The notes: generated by a model not told the origin, from the letters alone. DNA of 64,000 nucleotides from CAYTTA01 sp964440655 (GCA_964440655.1 CAYTTA010000004.1:32026-96025); one strand, 5' to 3'; counted from the stretch's first letter, positions 17,263-26,660 are shown. Made by a program: numbers and translations.

Positions 17263-17532
17263 TTATTTACGAATGCCGAGTTCCTGGATGAGAGTCCGGT
17301 ACTTCTCAATATCCGTCTTCATCAGATAGTCCAGAAGGCGACGACGCTTTCCAACCAGAAGCAAAAGTCCTCTCCTCGAAGCGTGATCTTTTTTGTGCTC
17401 TTTCAGATGCCCGGTCAAGTGGTTGATCCGCTCGGTCATGATCGCGATCTGGGCTTCTGTCGATCCCGTGTTTCCGGAAGATCCGCCAAACTTTTCAATA
17501 ATTTCTTGTTTTCTTTCCTTCGTCAGAGTCAT
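17263..17532 (-). CDS. rpsO: 30S ribosomal protein S15
   Basis: S15 binds the central domain of 16S rRNA early in 30S assembly. The 89-residue protein has the full family sequence, including FGGSSGNTGSTEAQIAIMTERINHLTGHLKEHKKDHASRRGLLLLVGKRRRLLDYL. It is complete and of the standard length. It lies between ribF (upstream, 62-base gap) and pnp (downstream), the conserved order. Confidence 0.98.
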   Translation of the reverse strand: MTLTKERKQEIIEKFGGSSGNTGSTEAQIAIMTERINHLTGHLKEHKKDHASRRGLLLLVGKRRRLLDYLMKTDIEKYRTLIQELGIRK

Positions 17533-17594
17533 TTTATCGTTGCATTAACTGTAGGCTGTTCTTAATAACCCGTCAAGTTACATCATTTTCATAT

Positions 17595-18542
17595 TTATGG
17601 CAATCCATTCCGCTCTTCAAGAAGGTGCCGAGTCGCCTCCCTGTCCCGCTCGATCTGACGGACAAGCTCCTCGGTGCGGTCAAATTTCTTCTCATCACGG
17701 ATCCGCTCCACAAAGCGTATTCCGATGGCGGTTCCGTAGAGATCCCCCTTGAAATCGAGCAGATGAACCTCCAGTGTCTCGCCGGTACCGTGAAAGGTGG
17801 GCCGGACACCGATATTCATCATTCCGTTGAAGCCTCCCCGGTCCGTGTCCACCCGCACGGCATAGACACCCGTTCCGGGAATCACCTTTTCCGGTGAGTC
17901 CGGAAGGATGTTCGCGGTGGGAAAGCCGATCGACCGTCCTCTCCCGTCTCCATGCACAACGGTCCCTCTCAACAGATAGGGCCTTCCGAGCAGACGCGCT
18001 GCGAGGGAGACATCACCCTCTTCCTGCAGCGCCCTCCGGATGGCAGAACTGCTGATGGTGTGCACTCCATACTCCTGCCGGGAGACCACTTCAACCCGGA
18101 AACCCAGCTCATTGCCCAGCTTCCGGACGGTCTCGATCGTTCCCTCCCGGTTTTTTCCGAACTGGTGATCATATCCGACCACCAGTTCCGATACTCCGAT
18201 CCGCTCCCACAGCACCTGCTCAATGAACTCACGAGATCCGAGAAGGGAGAAATCACGATCGAACGGGATGACCACCATCTCGTCAATTCCCATCTCTGAG
18301 AGAAGTTCCGCCCGCTCCTCCAGAGTTGTGAGCAGCCGGATGCCCGGTTCGCCGGGATGGATGATGGATCGGGGATGGGGATGAAAGGTGACAACCACAC
18401 TTCGGGCATTGCGGGCTGCGGCCCGCTCCAGGACACGGGAGACCAGCACACGGTGACCGGTGTGGATTCCGTCAAACGTGCCGACGGTCACCACAGAGTT
18501 ATCATCCCGGCGGACATTCTCCAGATGTACAATGCGGCTCAT
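17595..18542 (-). CDS. ribF: Bifunctional riboflavin kinase/FAD synthetase
   Basis: RibF converts riboflavin to FMN and then FAD. The N-terminal adenylyltransferase domain shows VTVGTFDGIHTGHRVLV and the later ISSSAIRRALQEGDV-like segment. The C-terminal kinase domain shows GRGRSIGFPTANI and GVYAVRVDTD. ATG at 18542 (315 residues) is preferred over a GTG nine bases upstream because the ATG overlaps the truB stop in an ATGA junction, and a GGGAG sequence precedes it at proper distance. This implies translational coupling with truB. Confidence 0.95.
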   Translation of the reverse strand: MSRIVHLENVRRDDNSVVTVGTFDGIHTGHRVLVSRVLERAAARNARSVVVTFHPHPRSIIHPGEPGIRLLTTLEERAELLSEMGIDEMVVIPFDRDFSLLGSREFIEQVLWERIGVSELVVGYDHQFGKNREGTIETVRKLGNELGFRVEVVSRQEYGVHTISSSAIRRALQEEGDVSLAARLLGRPYLLRGTVVHGDGRGRSIGFPTANILPDSPEKVIPGTGVYAVRVDTDRGGFNGMMNIGVRPTFHGTGETLEVHLLDFKGDLYGTAIGIRFVERIRDEKKFDRTEELVRQIERDREATRHLLEERNGLP

Positions 18543-19270
18543 TCGTCCCACTCCCTTATGCTCTCGATGTTCCAGGCATCGGACAGGTCAAAAATACCGA
18601 TCGCCGTGCGGCGAAGAAAACTGAGATAGCCCAGCGTGCCAGCAGCTCTTGCCAGATCGTTGGCAAGAGAACGGACATAAAATCCTTTTCCGCACCGTAC
18701 CAGAAGGCGTACCCGCGGGAAGTCGGCTTCGACAATCCGGATTTCATGGAGTTCCACAGGCCGCGATTCCGGCTCCACATCCACCCCTTTCCGGGCCAGT
18801 TCATAGAGCCTTCTCCCCTCTTTCTTGAGTGCGGAGTAGACAGGCGGCACCTGTTGGATCACTCCGCTGAACCGTTCCCGGATCAGCTCTTCCAGCATCT
18901 CTACGGTAAGGTGTTCCCAGGGAGCACTCTCCACGACCGGCGTGCCGGCATCGAAACTGGGTGTGGTGCCGCCGAAAGTGATCTCGGCCAGATAGGTTTT
19001 TTCCATCTCCTGGATCCGGCTGATCGACCGGGTCGCCCTTCCGAAGCAGAGTATCAGCAGACCGGTCGCCAGTGGATCAAGGGTTCCGGCATGGCCGGTC
19101 TTGCGGACACCGATCCTGCGGCGCACAAATTTGACGACATCGAAACTGGTCCACTCGATCGGCTTGTCTACCGGAATGATCCCCCCTTCTTCCAGAGAGA
19201 CCGAACCGGGAAACCCGCTCATTCCGTTTCCATAGACGGGAAAATTCTCAAACAGGACCGGACGGGTCAT
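18539..19270 (-). CDS. truB: tRNA pseudouridine(55) synthase
   Basis: TruB makes pseudouridine 55 in the T-loop of tRNAs. The catalytic aspartate is Asp65 in GHAGTLDPLATGLL, and other family segments are EKTYLAEITFGGTTPSFDAGTPV and QVPPVYSALKKEGRRLYELARKG. It has an N-terminal extension of about 25 residues before the usual GIIPVDKPIEWTSFDVV. The C-terminal PUA-like domain is absent or minimal, as in the short bacterial form. It overlaps ribF by four bases and follows rbfA by six. Confidence 0.95.
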   Translation of the reverse strand: MTRPVLFENFPVYGNGMSGFPGSVSLEEGGIIPVDKPIEWTSFDVVKFVRRRIGVRKTGHAGTLDPLATGLLILCFGRATRSISRIQEMEKTYLAEITFGGTTPSFDAGTPVVESAPWEHLTVEMLEELIRERFSGVIQQVPPVYSALKKEGRRLYELARKGVDVEPESRPVELHEIRIVEADFPRVRLLVRCGKGFYVRSLANDLARAAGTLGYLSFLRRTAIGIFDLSDAWNIESIREWDE

Positions 19271-19276
19271 GTGGGC

Positions 19277-19756
19277 CTACTCCTCCCCACTCTTCTCTTG
19301 GCCTTCTCCTCTCGGCTCCTCTCCCTCTTCTCCTCTCGGCTCCTCTCCCCCTTCCGGACCCTTTTCATCTCCTTCATCCTCCGTTCCGGCATCCGGAAGA
19401 TTGCGGCTCTTCCTCTCCTCCTCAATCTTGCTGAAGAGGGACTCGATCCGGCTCACATATTCGGCCGAATCATCCATATGAAAAAGAATTTCAGGAATTC
19501 TCCGGACCTGATGACGGATACGAGTGGCCAGTTCATATCGGATCTCGGCGGTGTGATCCTCGATATTCTGGAACACCGAGTCGACGTTGCGCCCCGGGGC
19601 GAGGATACTGATATAAGCCCGGGCAATGGAGAGATCCGGTGAGACCCGGATTCCGGTCACCGTGATGATGCTCCCTTCCGTCTGATATTTCTGCTGCAGG
19701 ATCTCACCAAGATCCCGCTGGATGACGGCGCCCAAACGTTCGGTCCGAATGCTCAT
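19277..19756 (-). CDS. rbfA: Ribosome-binding factor A with acidic repeat tail
   Basis: RbfA binds the 30S subunit during 16S rRNA 5'-end maturation and cold adaptation. Residues 1-115 form the KH-like domain (RTERLGAVIQRDLGEILQQ, ITVTGIRVSPDLSIARAYIS, RIRHQVRRIPEILFHMDDS). The remaining 40 or so residues are a Glu/Gly/Pro-rich tail that contains an 8-residue repeat built from GEEPRGEE. At DNA level this is a 24-base tandem duplication (19303-19326 and 19327-19350, one mismatch). The gene lies between infB and truB, the conserved order. Confidence 0.93.
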   Translation of the reverse strand: MSIRTERLGAVIQRDLGEILQQKYQTEGSIITVTGIRVSPDLSIARAYISILAPGRNVDSVFQNIEDHTAEIRYELATRIRHQVRRIPEILFHMDDSAEYVSRIESLFSKIEEERKSRNLPDAGTEDEGDEKGPEGGEEPRGEEGEEPRGEGQEKSGEE

Positions 19757-19770
19757 GGTCTTCCCTTATC

Positions 19771-22620
19771 TCAGTGAGGGTTGGCATCCTCGAGTTTTCT
19801 CTTCTCCTCGACGATCTCATAGCATTCGATCTCGTCGCCCACCTTGATATCGTTGTATCCGGCGATGCTGATTCCGCACTCGTAGCCGGCCGAAACTTCG
19901 CGGACATCGTCCTTGAACCGTCTCAGGGTATCTATCTCCCCGTCGAAGATCACCACTCCGTCGCGGATCACCCGGATCGGCTGGTTGCGATGAATCTTCC
20001 CTTCGGTCACATAGCAGCCGCCAATGGTTCCGACGCGGGAAACCCTGAAGATCTCCCGTACTTCGGCAATCCCCAGCATCTCCTCCCGGATCTCCGGACT
20101 GAGCATTCCTTCGAGCGCATCCCGCACCTCATCAACCGCATCGTAGATGACGCTGAAGAGGCGGATATCGATATCCTCCTGCTCGGCCAGCTTCCGTGCC
20201 CCGGCTGTGGGCCGGACCTGGAATCCGATGATGATTCCGTCGGAGGCGGATGCAAGAAGCACGTCGGATTCGGTGATCGCTCCGGATCCGGTGTGGATGA
20301 TCTTGACAGCCACTTCATCGGTACTGAGTTTCTGCAGTGCACCGGAAAGTGCCTCGATCGAGCCGTCCACATCGGCCTTGATGATAAGGTTGAGTTCAGA
20401 GATCTCACCCAGTGCCATCCTTCTGGAGAGCTCATCCAGAGTGAGGTGTTTAACCGATCTGAGGGCCTGCTCCCTGCGGATCTGCTGCCGCTGGACGGCG
20501 ATCTCCTTGGCTGTCTTTTCATCTCTGGGAACGATCAGCCTGTCTCCAGCCTGGGGAATGTCATCAAAGCCCATAAGCTGAATGGGAGTGGAGGGGCCGG
20601 CTTCCTCCAGTCGTTTTCCTTTTTCGTTCTCCATTGCGCGGACTCTTCCGAATGCGGCACCGGCCACAAAGGGATCCCCGATACGGAGGGTTCCGTTCTG
20701 GATAAGGACATTGGCCACGGTCCCTTTCCCCTTGTCCACCCGCGAGTCGAGGACGACCCCGGTGGCACGGCGGTTGGGATTGGCCTTCAGTTCCATCAGT
20801 TCCGCCTCGATCAGGACCTTCTCCAGCAGCTCCTCGATCCCGAATCCGGTCAGGGCAGAGACCTCCGCACATTGGGTGGTTCCACCGTACTCCTCGACGA
20901 TCACCCCCTGTTCAGCCAGCTGCTGCTTGATCTTGTCCGGATTGGCGGTCGGCTTGTCAACTTTGTTGATCGCCACCACGATGGGCACACCGGCCGCTTT
21001 CGAGTGGTTGATCGCCTCCACGGTCTGGGGCATCACCGAATCGTCGGCTGCAACGACCAGAATAACAATATCCGTTGCCTGTGCACCCCGGCTCCTCATG
21101 GCGGTGAACGCCTCGTGGCCCGGAGTATCCAGGAAAGTGATCTTCCGTCCATCGGACGTTTTCACCGCATAGGCACCCACATGCTGGGTGATCCCGCCGG
21201 CCTCCCCGGCCGCCACCTTGCTCTCCCGGATATGGTCAAGCAGCGAGGTCTTTCCGTGGTCGACGTGCCCCATCACTGTGATGATGGGGGCTCTCGGAAT
21301 GAGATCTTCCGGATCATCCTCCTCTTCCTCGATCTCGTCGATCATCTCGTCGGCATCGATAAACTCAACCTCCTTGCCGAACTCCTCGGCAACCAGCTCG
21401 ATCGTCGCCGCATCGAGTCTCTGGTTGATCGAGACCATGATGCCAAGGGTCATGCAGGTGGTGATCACCGCGGTGGGACTGACGTCCAGCAGGTCGGCCA
21501 GATCACTTACTGTGATAAACTCGGACACTTCAAGGACCGCATCTTCCTGCTGAGCCTCCAGATGGAGAAGTTCCTCTTCCCTCTCTTCACGCCGCTGGCG
21601 TCGTCGTTTCTGTCGGCGGCTTCCGGCTGTACCTGCAGACTGCATCATCTGCATGGTCTCTCTCATTTTCTTCTCGACATCCTCCTCGTCGACCCCGACA
21701 GCCCTTCCTTTTCGTTTCTTTTTGCCTTTGGCCGGTTCGGCGGACTTTCGCTTGCTTTCTGCCGCCGGTGCTGCCGCCTGCTTCTCCTCTTCAGGGTCGC
21801 GATCCTTGCGCCGTTTCCGTTTCTTGAGTTTTCTTCCGGTCTCCTCTGTAGTGAAGGTGACTTTTCCGATCACCTTCGTCCCTTTCAGACGGGTGGCTGT
21901 TCCGCGGATCACGGACTCTTTCTCCTCATCCTCCTCCTCGACCTTCTCCGTCTCGTTGTCGGATTCCCCGGCTTCGGCATGAGCAGCGGCTGCCGCGGCA
22001 GGCACTTCCTCACTCTCAGGTTCCGGAGCGGGAGTTTCCTCTGCGGAGGCAACCTCTGCTGCCCTCTCTGCGGGCTCGGCCGGCTCTTCCGTCTCCTCAG
22101 CCTCCATCTCTTCCTGCGCTTCCTGCGGTGCAGCTTCCACGCTCTCTGCGGACTCCGAAACATCAGGGATGGCAGCGGCTTCGGTGGGCAGCGGCTCTTC
22201 ACTCTCTTCCGGCCCCTCATCCACCGCTTCCAGATCCATCGGTTCCAGAAGATCCTCCTCCGGCATGATCAGTTCCTCCGGACCGGCTGTTCGCGGCTCC
22301 GGTTTTTCATCGAGGGGTTCCAGGGGAATGTCGTCGAGAGGCTCCAGAAAATGATCGATCGTCACGCTCTCATTGCGCTGCGACAGGATCTGATTTCGAC
22401 GTGATTCATACTCTTCTCTCGTTCTTTCCTGCTCAAGGCTTCTCTCCTTGTCCTTTCCGTAGAGATCGTCCAGAACCTGATACATTTCCGGCGTAACCCG
22501 GCTGTTGGGTTTGTTGGAGATCTCAAACCCCGCCGATGCCAGTGCATCGACGATCGTCTGCGTGGTTACATTAAATTCCGAAGCGACTTTAAAGAGCTTT
22601 TTCGGTTTGCTTTCTGTCAT
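19771..22620 (-). CDS. infB: Translation initiation factor IF-2
   Basis: IF-2 is the GTPase that brings initiator tRNA to the 30S subunit and promotes subunit joining. The protein has 949 residues. The N-terminal IF2-N motif (LFKVASEFNVTTQTIVDALASAGF) is followed by a long acidic Glu/Pro/Ala-rich region (about 70-250) and a basic Lys/Arg segment (about 265-350). The GTPase core begins near residue 450 with MGHVDHGKTSLL, DTPGHEAF and NKVDKP, and domains II, III and C2 follow. The start has the typical MTESKPKKLFKVA opening. The 203-base gap upstream to nusA lacks ylxR and contains a possible RNA structure. Confidence 0.97.
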   Translation of the reverse strand: MTESKPKKLFKVASEFNVTTQTIVDALASAGFEISNKPNSRVTPEMYQVLDDLYGKDKERSLEQERTREEYESRRNQILSQRNESVTIDHFLEPLDDIPLEPLDEKPEPRTAGPEELIMPEEDLLEPMDLEAVDEGPEESEEPLPTEAAAIPDVSESAESVEAAPQEAQEEMEAEETEEPAEPAERAAEVASAEETPAPEPESEEVPAAAAAAHAEAGESDNETEKVEEEDEEKESVIRGTATRLKGTKVIGKVTFTTEETGRKLKKRKRRKDRDPEEEKQAAAPAAESKRKSAEPAKGKKKRKGRAVGVDEEDVEKKMRETMQMMQSAGTAGSRRQKRRRQRREEREEELLHLEAQQEDAVLEVSEFITVSDLADLLDVSPTAVITTCMTLGIMVSINQRLDAATIELVAEEFGKEVEFIDADEMIDEIEEEEDDPEDLIPRAPIITVMGHVDHGKTSLLDHIRESKVAAGEAGGITQHVGAYAVKTSDGRKITFLDTPGHEAFTAMRSRGAQATDIVILVVAADDSVMPQTVEAINHSKAAGVPIVVAINKVDKPTANPDKIKQQLAEQGVIVEEYGGTTQCAEVSALTGFGIEELLEKVLIEAELMELKANPNRRATGVVLDSRVDKGKGTVANVLIQNGTLRIGDPFVAGAAFGRVRAMENEKGKRLEEAGPSTPIQLMGFDDIPQAGDRLIVPRDEKTAKEIAVQRQQIRREQALRSVKHLTLDELSRRMALGEISELNLIIKADVDGSIEALSGALQKLSTDEVAVKIIHTGSGAITESDVLLASASDGIIIGFQVRPTAGARKLAEQEDIDIRLFSVIYDAVDEVRDALEGMLSPEIREEMLGIAEVREIFRVSRVGTIGGCYVTEGKIHRNQPIRVIRDGVVIFDGEIDTLRRFKDDVREVSAGYECGISIAGYNDIKVGDEIECYEIVEEKRKLEDANPH

Positions 22621-22673
22621 ACTGTATCAGGTAATTCAACTCTGTCTGTTCTGCGCGCAAACCCACTCTTTCT

Positions 22674-22780
22674 GGTCAGGTAGCGGGAGTGCTGTCTCGG
22701 GGATCTACCATATGGAATGATAGGCCGGGTCGTTTACCGGCGTGCGCAATTTCCATCCCGCTTCCGCTCAGGTCCTGACC
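22674..22780 (-). ncRNA. Candidate structured leader in nusA-infB spacer
   Basis: On the minus strand GGTCAGG (22780-22774) pairs with CCTGACC (22680-22674), GCGGGA (22761-22756) pairs with TCCCGC (22688-22683), and an inner hairpin GCCGG/CCGGC encloses an 8-base loop (22741-22724). Together they could form a branched structure of about 107 nucleotides just upstream of infB. There is no T-tract, and no known family is recognised. It rests on base pairing alone. Confidence 0.35.
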
Positions 22781-22823
22781 AAAAAGTGCCGGTTCCGGAA
22801 GACCCGGATGGTGTAAGTTACAA

Positions 22824-24080
22824 TCAATCCTGGTCGTCCTCAAATTCATAGGAGATGATGTCCATGATCTTCTCCGCCTCCTCGCGGGTGATCTTCCCTT
22901 CGGTTCGGCTCACCAGTTCATCCTCATTGAGGGCCAGTACCGCACGTGCGGTATCCAGTCCGATCTCATGGAGCATCCGGATGGTTTCGGCACCGAAATC
23001 GACCTCGAATTCATCCAGATCGATATCATCCTCTTCGTCCACCTCCCGGTAGACGTCGATCTCACAGTCGGTCAGCCGGGAAGCCAGACGGATGTTGACT
23101 CCCCCCTTTCCGATCGCCTTGGAGACCTCATCGGCGGGGACCAGCACGTTGGCATGCCTTCCGTCCTCGCTCAGCTCCACTTTCAGGACCGTTGCCGGCT
23201 GAAGAGCCCGCTTGATGAACTCCACCTTGTCGTCGGTGTAGTTGATCACATCGATGTTCTCATTCTGCAGTTCACGGACAATGGCGTGGATTCGCACCCC
23301 TTTCATCCCTACACAGGCCCCTACAGGATCGACCCGCTCATCGTGGGACATGACCGCCACCTTGGAGCGGTCTCCCGGTTCCCTGGCGATCTTCACGATT
23401 TCAATAATACCGTCGAACACTTCAGGGATCTCGTTCTCAAAGAGCCGCTCCAGGAAAAGCGGGGAAGTACGCGAGATGATGACGGTCGGATTGCCGTTGT
23501 GACGTTTCACCTCCACGACAACCGCACGGATGGTATCCCCTTTCCGGTAGCGGTCCTTGTAGATCTGCTCGCTCTTGGGCATGACCAGTTCCACGCCGTT
23601 GTGATTTACCAGCATGTCCCGGTTCCGTACCTGGTAGACATCTCCCAGAATGATCTCTCCGACCCGTTCGGAGTACTCTTCAAAAATGTTGTCCTTTTCG
23701 ATCTCCCGGATCCGCTGGGTCAGCTGCTGGTGTGCCATGGTGACCGTTCTGCGGTCGAAATCGGCAAGCTGGACCTCCTGGGCGAACTCGTCATATAGCT
23801 CAATGTCGGGATCGATCTTGCGGGCATCTTCAAGCGAAATTTCAGAAACCGGATTGATCAGCTCTTCCGCCGGTACCACTTCACGGATATGCCAGATCTG
23901 GATTTCTCCCCGGTCGGGGTTGAGAATGACCTGAAAACTCTCGTCCGATCCATATTTCTTCCGGATCATGGTCCGGAAAACGTCCTCCAGAATGGTCAGC
24001 AACAGATCCCGGTCAATATCCTTGTCTTTGGCAATCTCGGCAAAAGACTGAACAATCAGTTTTGAAATGTCATTCTGCAT
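22824..24080 (-). CDS. nusA: Transcription termination/antitermination factor NusA
   Basis: NusA binds RNA polymerase and nascent RNA to control pausing, termination and antitermination. The 418-residue protein shows the N-terminal polymerase-binding domain (about 1-130), an S1 domain (about 135-205), and two KH domains (about 225-350, with VGACVGMKGVRIHAIVREL and VSKAIGKGGVNIRLASRL). The C-terminal part is a single acidic helix-hairpin-helix-like repeat (residues about 370-410). The family segments GDRSKVAVMSHDERVDPVGAC and GKGGVNIRLA are intact. It follows rimP by 30 bases. Confidence 0.96.
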   Translation of the reverse strand: MQNDISKLIVQSFAEIAKDKDIDRDLLLTILEDVFRTMIRKKYGSDESFQVILNPDRGEIQIWHIREVVPAEELINPVSEISLEDARKIDPDIELYDEFAQEVQLADFDRRTVTMAHQQLTQRIREIEKDNIFEEYSERVGEIILGDVYQVRNRDMLVNHNGVELVMPKSEQIYKDRYRKGDTIRAVVVEVKRHNGNPTVIISRTSPLFLERLFENEIPEVFDGIIEIVKIAREPGDRSKVAVMSHDERVDPVGACVGMKGVRIHAIVRELQNENIDVINYTDDKVEFIKRALQPATVLKVELSEDGRHANVLVPADEVSKAIGKGGVNIRLASRLTDCEIDVYREVDEEDDIDLDEFEVDFGAETIRMLHEIGLDTARAVLALNEDELVSRTEGKITREEAEKIMDIISYEFEDDQD

Positions 24081-24110
24081 CTGGAAACCCTGTTTAAGCT
24101 GCTGTTGCGA

Positions 24111-24566
24111 CTATATTTTGGGGATGATCTTCGCCTCTTCGATCTGGTCAAACCGGACGGTGGCATCGCCCTTTCCGGACCGGATCATCAGTTCCTCCTC
24201 CCTCACCTCTTCCAGTATCCCCTCCAGCTTCTCATACCCGTCCTCTCCGCGGTAGCGCACCCGAATGGTCCTCCCTTTGTTTTTCGGATACTGCCTGCGG
24301 TCCGTCAGGGGCCTGCTCAATCCTGGTGAGGAGACGTTGAGCCGGTATCCGGACGGATAAACTTCATGGGCATCGAGCACAAATCCCAGTTCCCGGCTGA
24401 CCCGGGTACAGGCGTCAAGGCCGACATTCTGTTTTTCAGAATCGATATAGATCCAGAGGATGGTCTCTTTGCCCCTCTTCTCCTCGACATCCACAAGAAA
24501 CAGATCCTCTTGCTCCACAATGGGTTCGGCAAGATTCCTGATCAAATCTATCTGACTCCTGTCCAT
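24111..24566 (-). CDS. rimP: Ribosome maturation factor RimP
   Basis: RimP is needed for 30S subunit assembly. ATG at 24566 gives 151 residues; an in-frame TTG 24 bases upstream is less likely. The protein has the family pattern LVDVEEKRGKETILWIYIDSE, CTRVSRELGFVLDAHEVYPSGYRLNVSSPGLSRPLTD, followed by the small Sm-like C-terminal domain (RTIRVRYRGEDGYEKLEGILEEV). It is the first gene of the rimP-nusA-infB-rbfA-truB-ribF series, all minus strand. The promoter region would lie in the 170-base gap to the divergent DUF192 gene. Confidence 0.93.
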   Translation of the reverse strand: MDRSQIDLIRNLAEPIVEQEDLFLVDVEEKRGKETILWIYIDSEKQNVGLDACTRVSRELGFVLDAHEVYPSGYRLNVSSPGLSRPLTDRRQYPKNKGRTIRVRYRGEDGYEKLEGILEEVREEELMIRSGKGDATVRFDQIEEAKIIPKI

Positions 24567-24737
24567 GTCGTGGTCTGTTTTCAGGTACAAAAAAAAGCGA
24601 GAACCTTCCGGCGCTCACTCCAGTAAACTAAAATAGCCTGAATCATGGAGAATAACAAGACACCGTGCCAGTGATTAAACGGACAGATTTCCATATTATG
24701 ATAACGTTGATCCCATGAAACCATCCTCCGATTCCTT

Positions 24738-25250
24738 ATGTCCAGGTCTCCTGTTTCTTTCAAATTCTTTCTGATGACGGGTCTTGCTCTGGTGCTCATC
24801 TCTGCGGGCTGTTCGGACGACAGAAGCGTGCGGCCGGAGCCTGAAAAAAGGGGAAGAGAGCTGGATTACACCGCACGGATCATCTTTCAGGACTCCGACG
24901 GGCAGGAAGTCGCCACGCTCAGGGCTGCCGTTGCGGAGGATGATGCGTCTCGTTCCACCGGTCTGATGGAGGTCTACGATATGCCGGCCGACGCAGGCAT
25001 GCTCTTCATCTTTCCGGACGAGGAGCCGCGAAGCTTCTGGATGGCCAATACACCCCTGCCGCTCGATATCATCTTTGTCAATGCCCGGAGAGAGATTGTC
25101 CGGATCCATCCCGATGCCCGTCCCTTTACCGACCGAAACATTCTCTCCCACTCCCCTGCCATGTATGTGGTGGAAGCTCATGCCGGATATGCCATGCAGC
25201 ATGACATCCTGGAAGGGATGACGATCCGGATCGAACGGAATGGAGAGTGA
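24738..25250 (+). CDS. DUF192 family lipoprotein
   Basis: The 170-residue protein starts with a lipoprotein signal (FFLMTGLALVLISAGC, lipid-anchored Cys25). The mature part is a DUF192 domain: RSTGLMEVYDMPADAGMLFIFPDEEPRSFWMANTPLPLDIIFV, then ADARPFT-like and EAHAGYAMQHDI. The family is small and beta-rich, found in secreted or membrane-anchored proteins of unknown biochemical role. It is transcribed divergently from rimP and convergent with fbp. The ATG at 24738 is preferred because it gives the intact signal peptide. Confidence 0.9.
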   Translation: MSRSPVSFKFFLMTGLALVLISAGCSDDRSVRPEPEKRGRELDYTARIIFQDSDGQEVATLRAAVAEDDASRSTGLMEVYDMPADAGMLFIFPDEEPRSFWMANTPLPLDIIFVNARREIVRIHPDARPFTDRNILSHSPAMYVVEAHAGYAMQHDILEGMTIRIERNGE

Positions 25251-25299
25251 ATGGCCCTCTTCCTGAGAAGAGAGATCCGGATGAAACGGACTGAAAAAA

Positions 25300-26340
25300 C
25301 TACGCCTTTACGGTCTTGTCTTCGGGAGTCTGCTCCTCGTCCATCTCCAGAAATTCCATCGCCTTGAGCACGTTCTGCCGTGATCCGATATAGATGGGTG
25401 TGGTCTGATGGATTGTATCGGGCCGGATCTCCATGATCCGTCTTTTTCCATCCACCGCCATCCCTCCCGCCTGTTCGATGATGAAGCTGAGCGGATTGCA
25501 CTCATACATCAGACGCAGCTTTCCGTTCGGGTAGCGGCTGCTGGCCGGGTAGATGAAAATACCGCCCTGCATCAGCGTCCTGTGGATGTCGGCCACCATG
25601 GAGCCGATGTAGCGTGCCTTGTAGGGACGCTGTTCGGAGGGATCCTCCTTCTGGCAATATTTGATGTACTTTTTCAGGCCAGCCGACCAGGAGTTGTAGC
25701 TCCCTTCATTGATGCTGTAGATGGAACCGTGATCCGGAATCCGGACCTTCTTTTCCGCCAGGATGAACTCTCCGATACTGGGATCGAGCGTAAAGTAGCT
25801 CACACCCATGCCGGTTGTGTAGGCCAGGATGGTGCTGGAACCGTAGAGGACATAGCCGGCCGCCACCTGGCGGATCCCCTTCTGAAGAGCATCCTTCTCT
25901 CTGAGCTTGCCGTTGTAGATGGTGGGTCTCATGTAGATGGAGAAGATGCTTCCCACCGAGACGTTCACATCGATGTTGCTCGATCCGTCCAGCGGGTCAA
26001 GATAGACGATATACTTGCCTCCCTGATGATTCAGGCGGACCACGCCGTCGTTCTCCTCCGAGATGACCATGCAGGTGATGAGCGAGCGGTCCAGCGCCGA
26101 TATAAGCTGCTGGTCCGCGAACCGGTCCAGCTTCTTGACCGATTCACCGTGAACATTCTGGGATCCTTCACTGCCGAGAATATTGGTTATTCCGGCCTGA
26201 CGAACCTCTCTTGAGATGATTTTGGCCGCAAGTCCGATGTCCCGCAACAACTGGGAAAGTTCGCCGGTTGCTCCGGGAAAGCGGTTCTGAGACTGAATGA
26301 TGTTCTCTTCAAGAGTGATAAGCTGTTTGGGACGAATCAT
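25300..26340 (-). CDS. fbp: Class I fructose-1,6-bisphosphatase
   Basis: The enzyme makes fructose-6-phosphate in gluconeogenesis. The metal and catalytic signature DPLDGSSNID lies at residues 115-124, with the metal-binding Glu pair at about 95-96 (SEEND). The family sequences YMRPTIYNG, YVLYGSSTILAYTTG and RYIGSMVADIHRTLMQGGIFIYP are intact, and the 346-residue length is usual. It ends with an acidic/basic tail. It stands apart from neighbours: the DUF192 gene converges and coaE lies 320 bases upstream. The upstream spacer contains a perfect tandem 10-base duplication just before the start codon. Confidence 0.96.
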   Translation of the reverse strand: MIRPKQLITLEENIIQSQNRFPGATGELSQLLRDIGLAAKIISREVRQAGITNILGSEGSQNVHGESVKKLDRFADQQLISALDRSLITCMVISEENDGVVRLNHQGGKYIVYLDPLDGSSNIDVNVSVGSIFSIYMRPTIYNGKLREKDALQKGIRQVAAGYVLYGSSTILAYTTGMGVSYFTLDPSIGEFILAEKKVRIPDHGSIYSINEGSYNSWSAGLKKYIKYCQKEDPSEQRPYKARYIGSMVADIHRTLMQGGIFIYPASSRYPNGKLRLMYECNPLSFIIEQAGGMAVDGKRRIMEIRPDTIHQTTPIYIGSRQNVLKAMEFLEMDEEQTPEDKTVKA

Positions 26341-26660
26341 CTGTCTGATCTGTTCTGATCTGTCGCGTTTGTTTCCCGGTCTGTCCGTAAAGAGTAAAGA
26401 GCTGTCCGCAAAGAACGGAAAGAAGCAAAGCTGAAAGTTCCGGTTCCCGTTCCGGCCCGGAATCTGCAGGTGCGGAACCGTTTACCGCACCCTGCCGCTC
26501 CCTCCGGGCCGGAGTCCCGGCAAGATACGAAACCGTTACCAAAGAAGACCGCTGAATGCGCATCCGCAGCCTCTCCCCCTGCAGGGAATCAGCAGCCTTA
26601 CTCAGGAGAACTCACTTGGGGCCCGCTTTGCCTCCTACGGTCCGGATCGGTCCTTTTCGG
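26341..26660. other. Spacer between fbp and coaE with short repeats and a hairpin
   Basis: I see no gene here. TCTGATCTGT is perfectly duplicated at 26344-26353 and 26354-26363, four bases from the fbp start. GGTGCGG (26469-26475) and CCGCACC (26485-26491) form a 7-base hairpin with a 9-base loop. Neither has a T-tract. The fbp promoter must lie in this region. Confidence 0.4.

Noticed and set aside
19774..22404. 876-codon open frame on the plus strand opposite infB
   Set aside because: A mirror of the Glu/Ala-rich IF-2 coding sequence; IF-2 motifs are clear and the mirror protein has no domain.
26469..26491. Hairpin between fbp and coaE as a tRNA remnant
   Set aside because: No acceptor stem, T-loop or anticodon pattern can be built from it.
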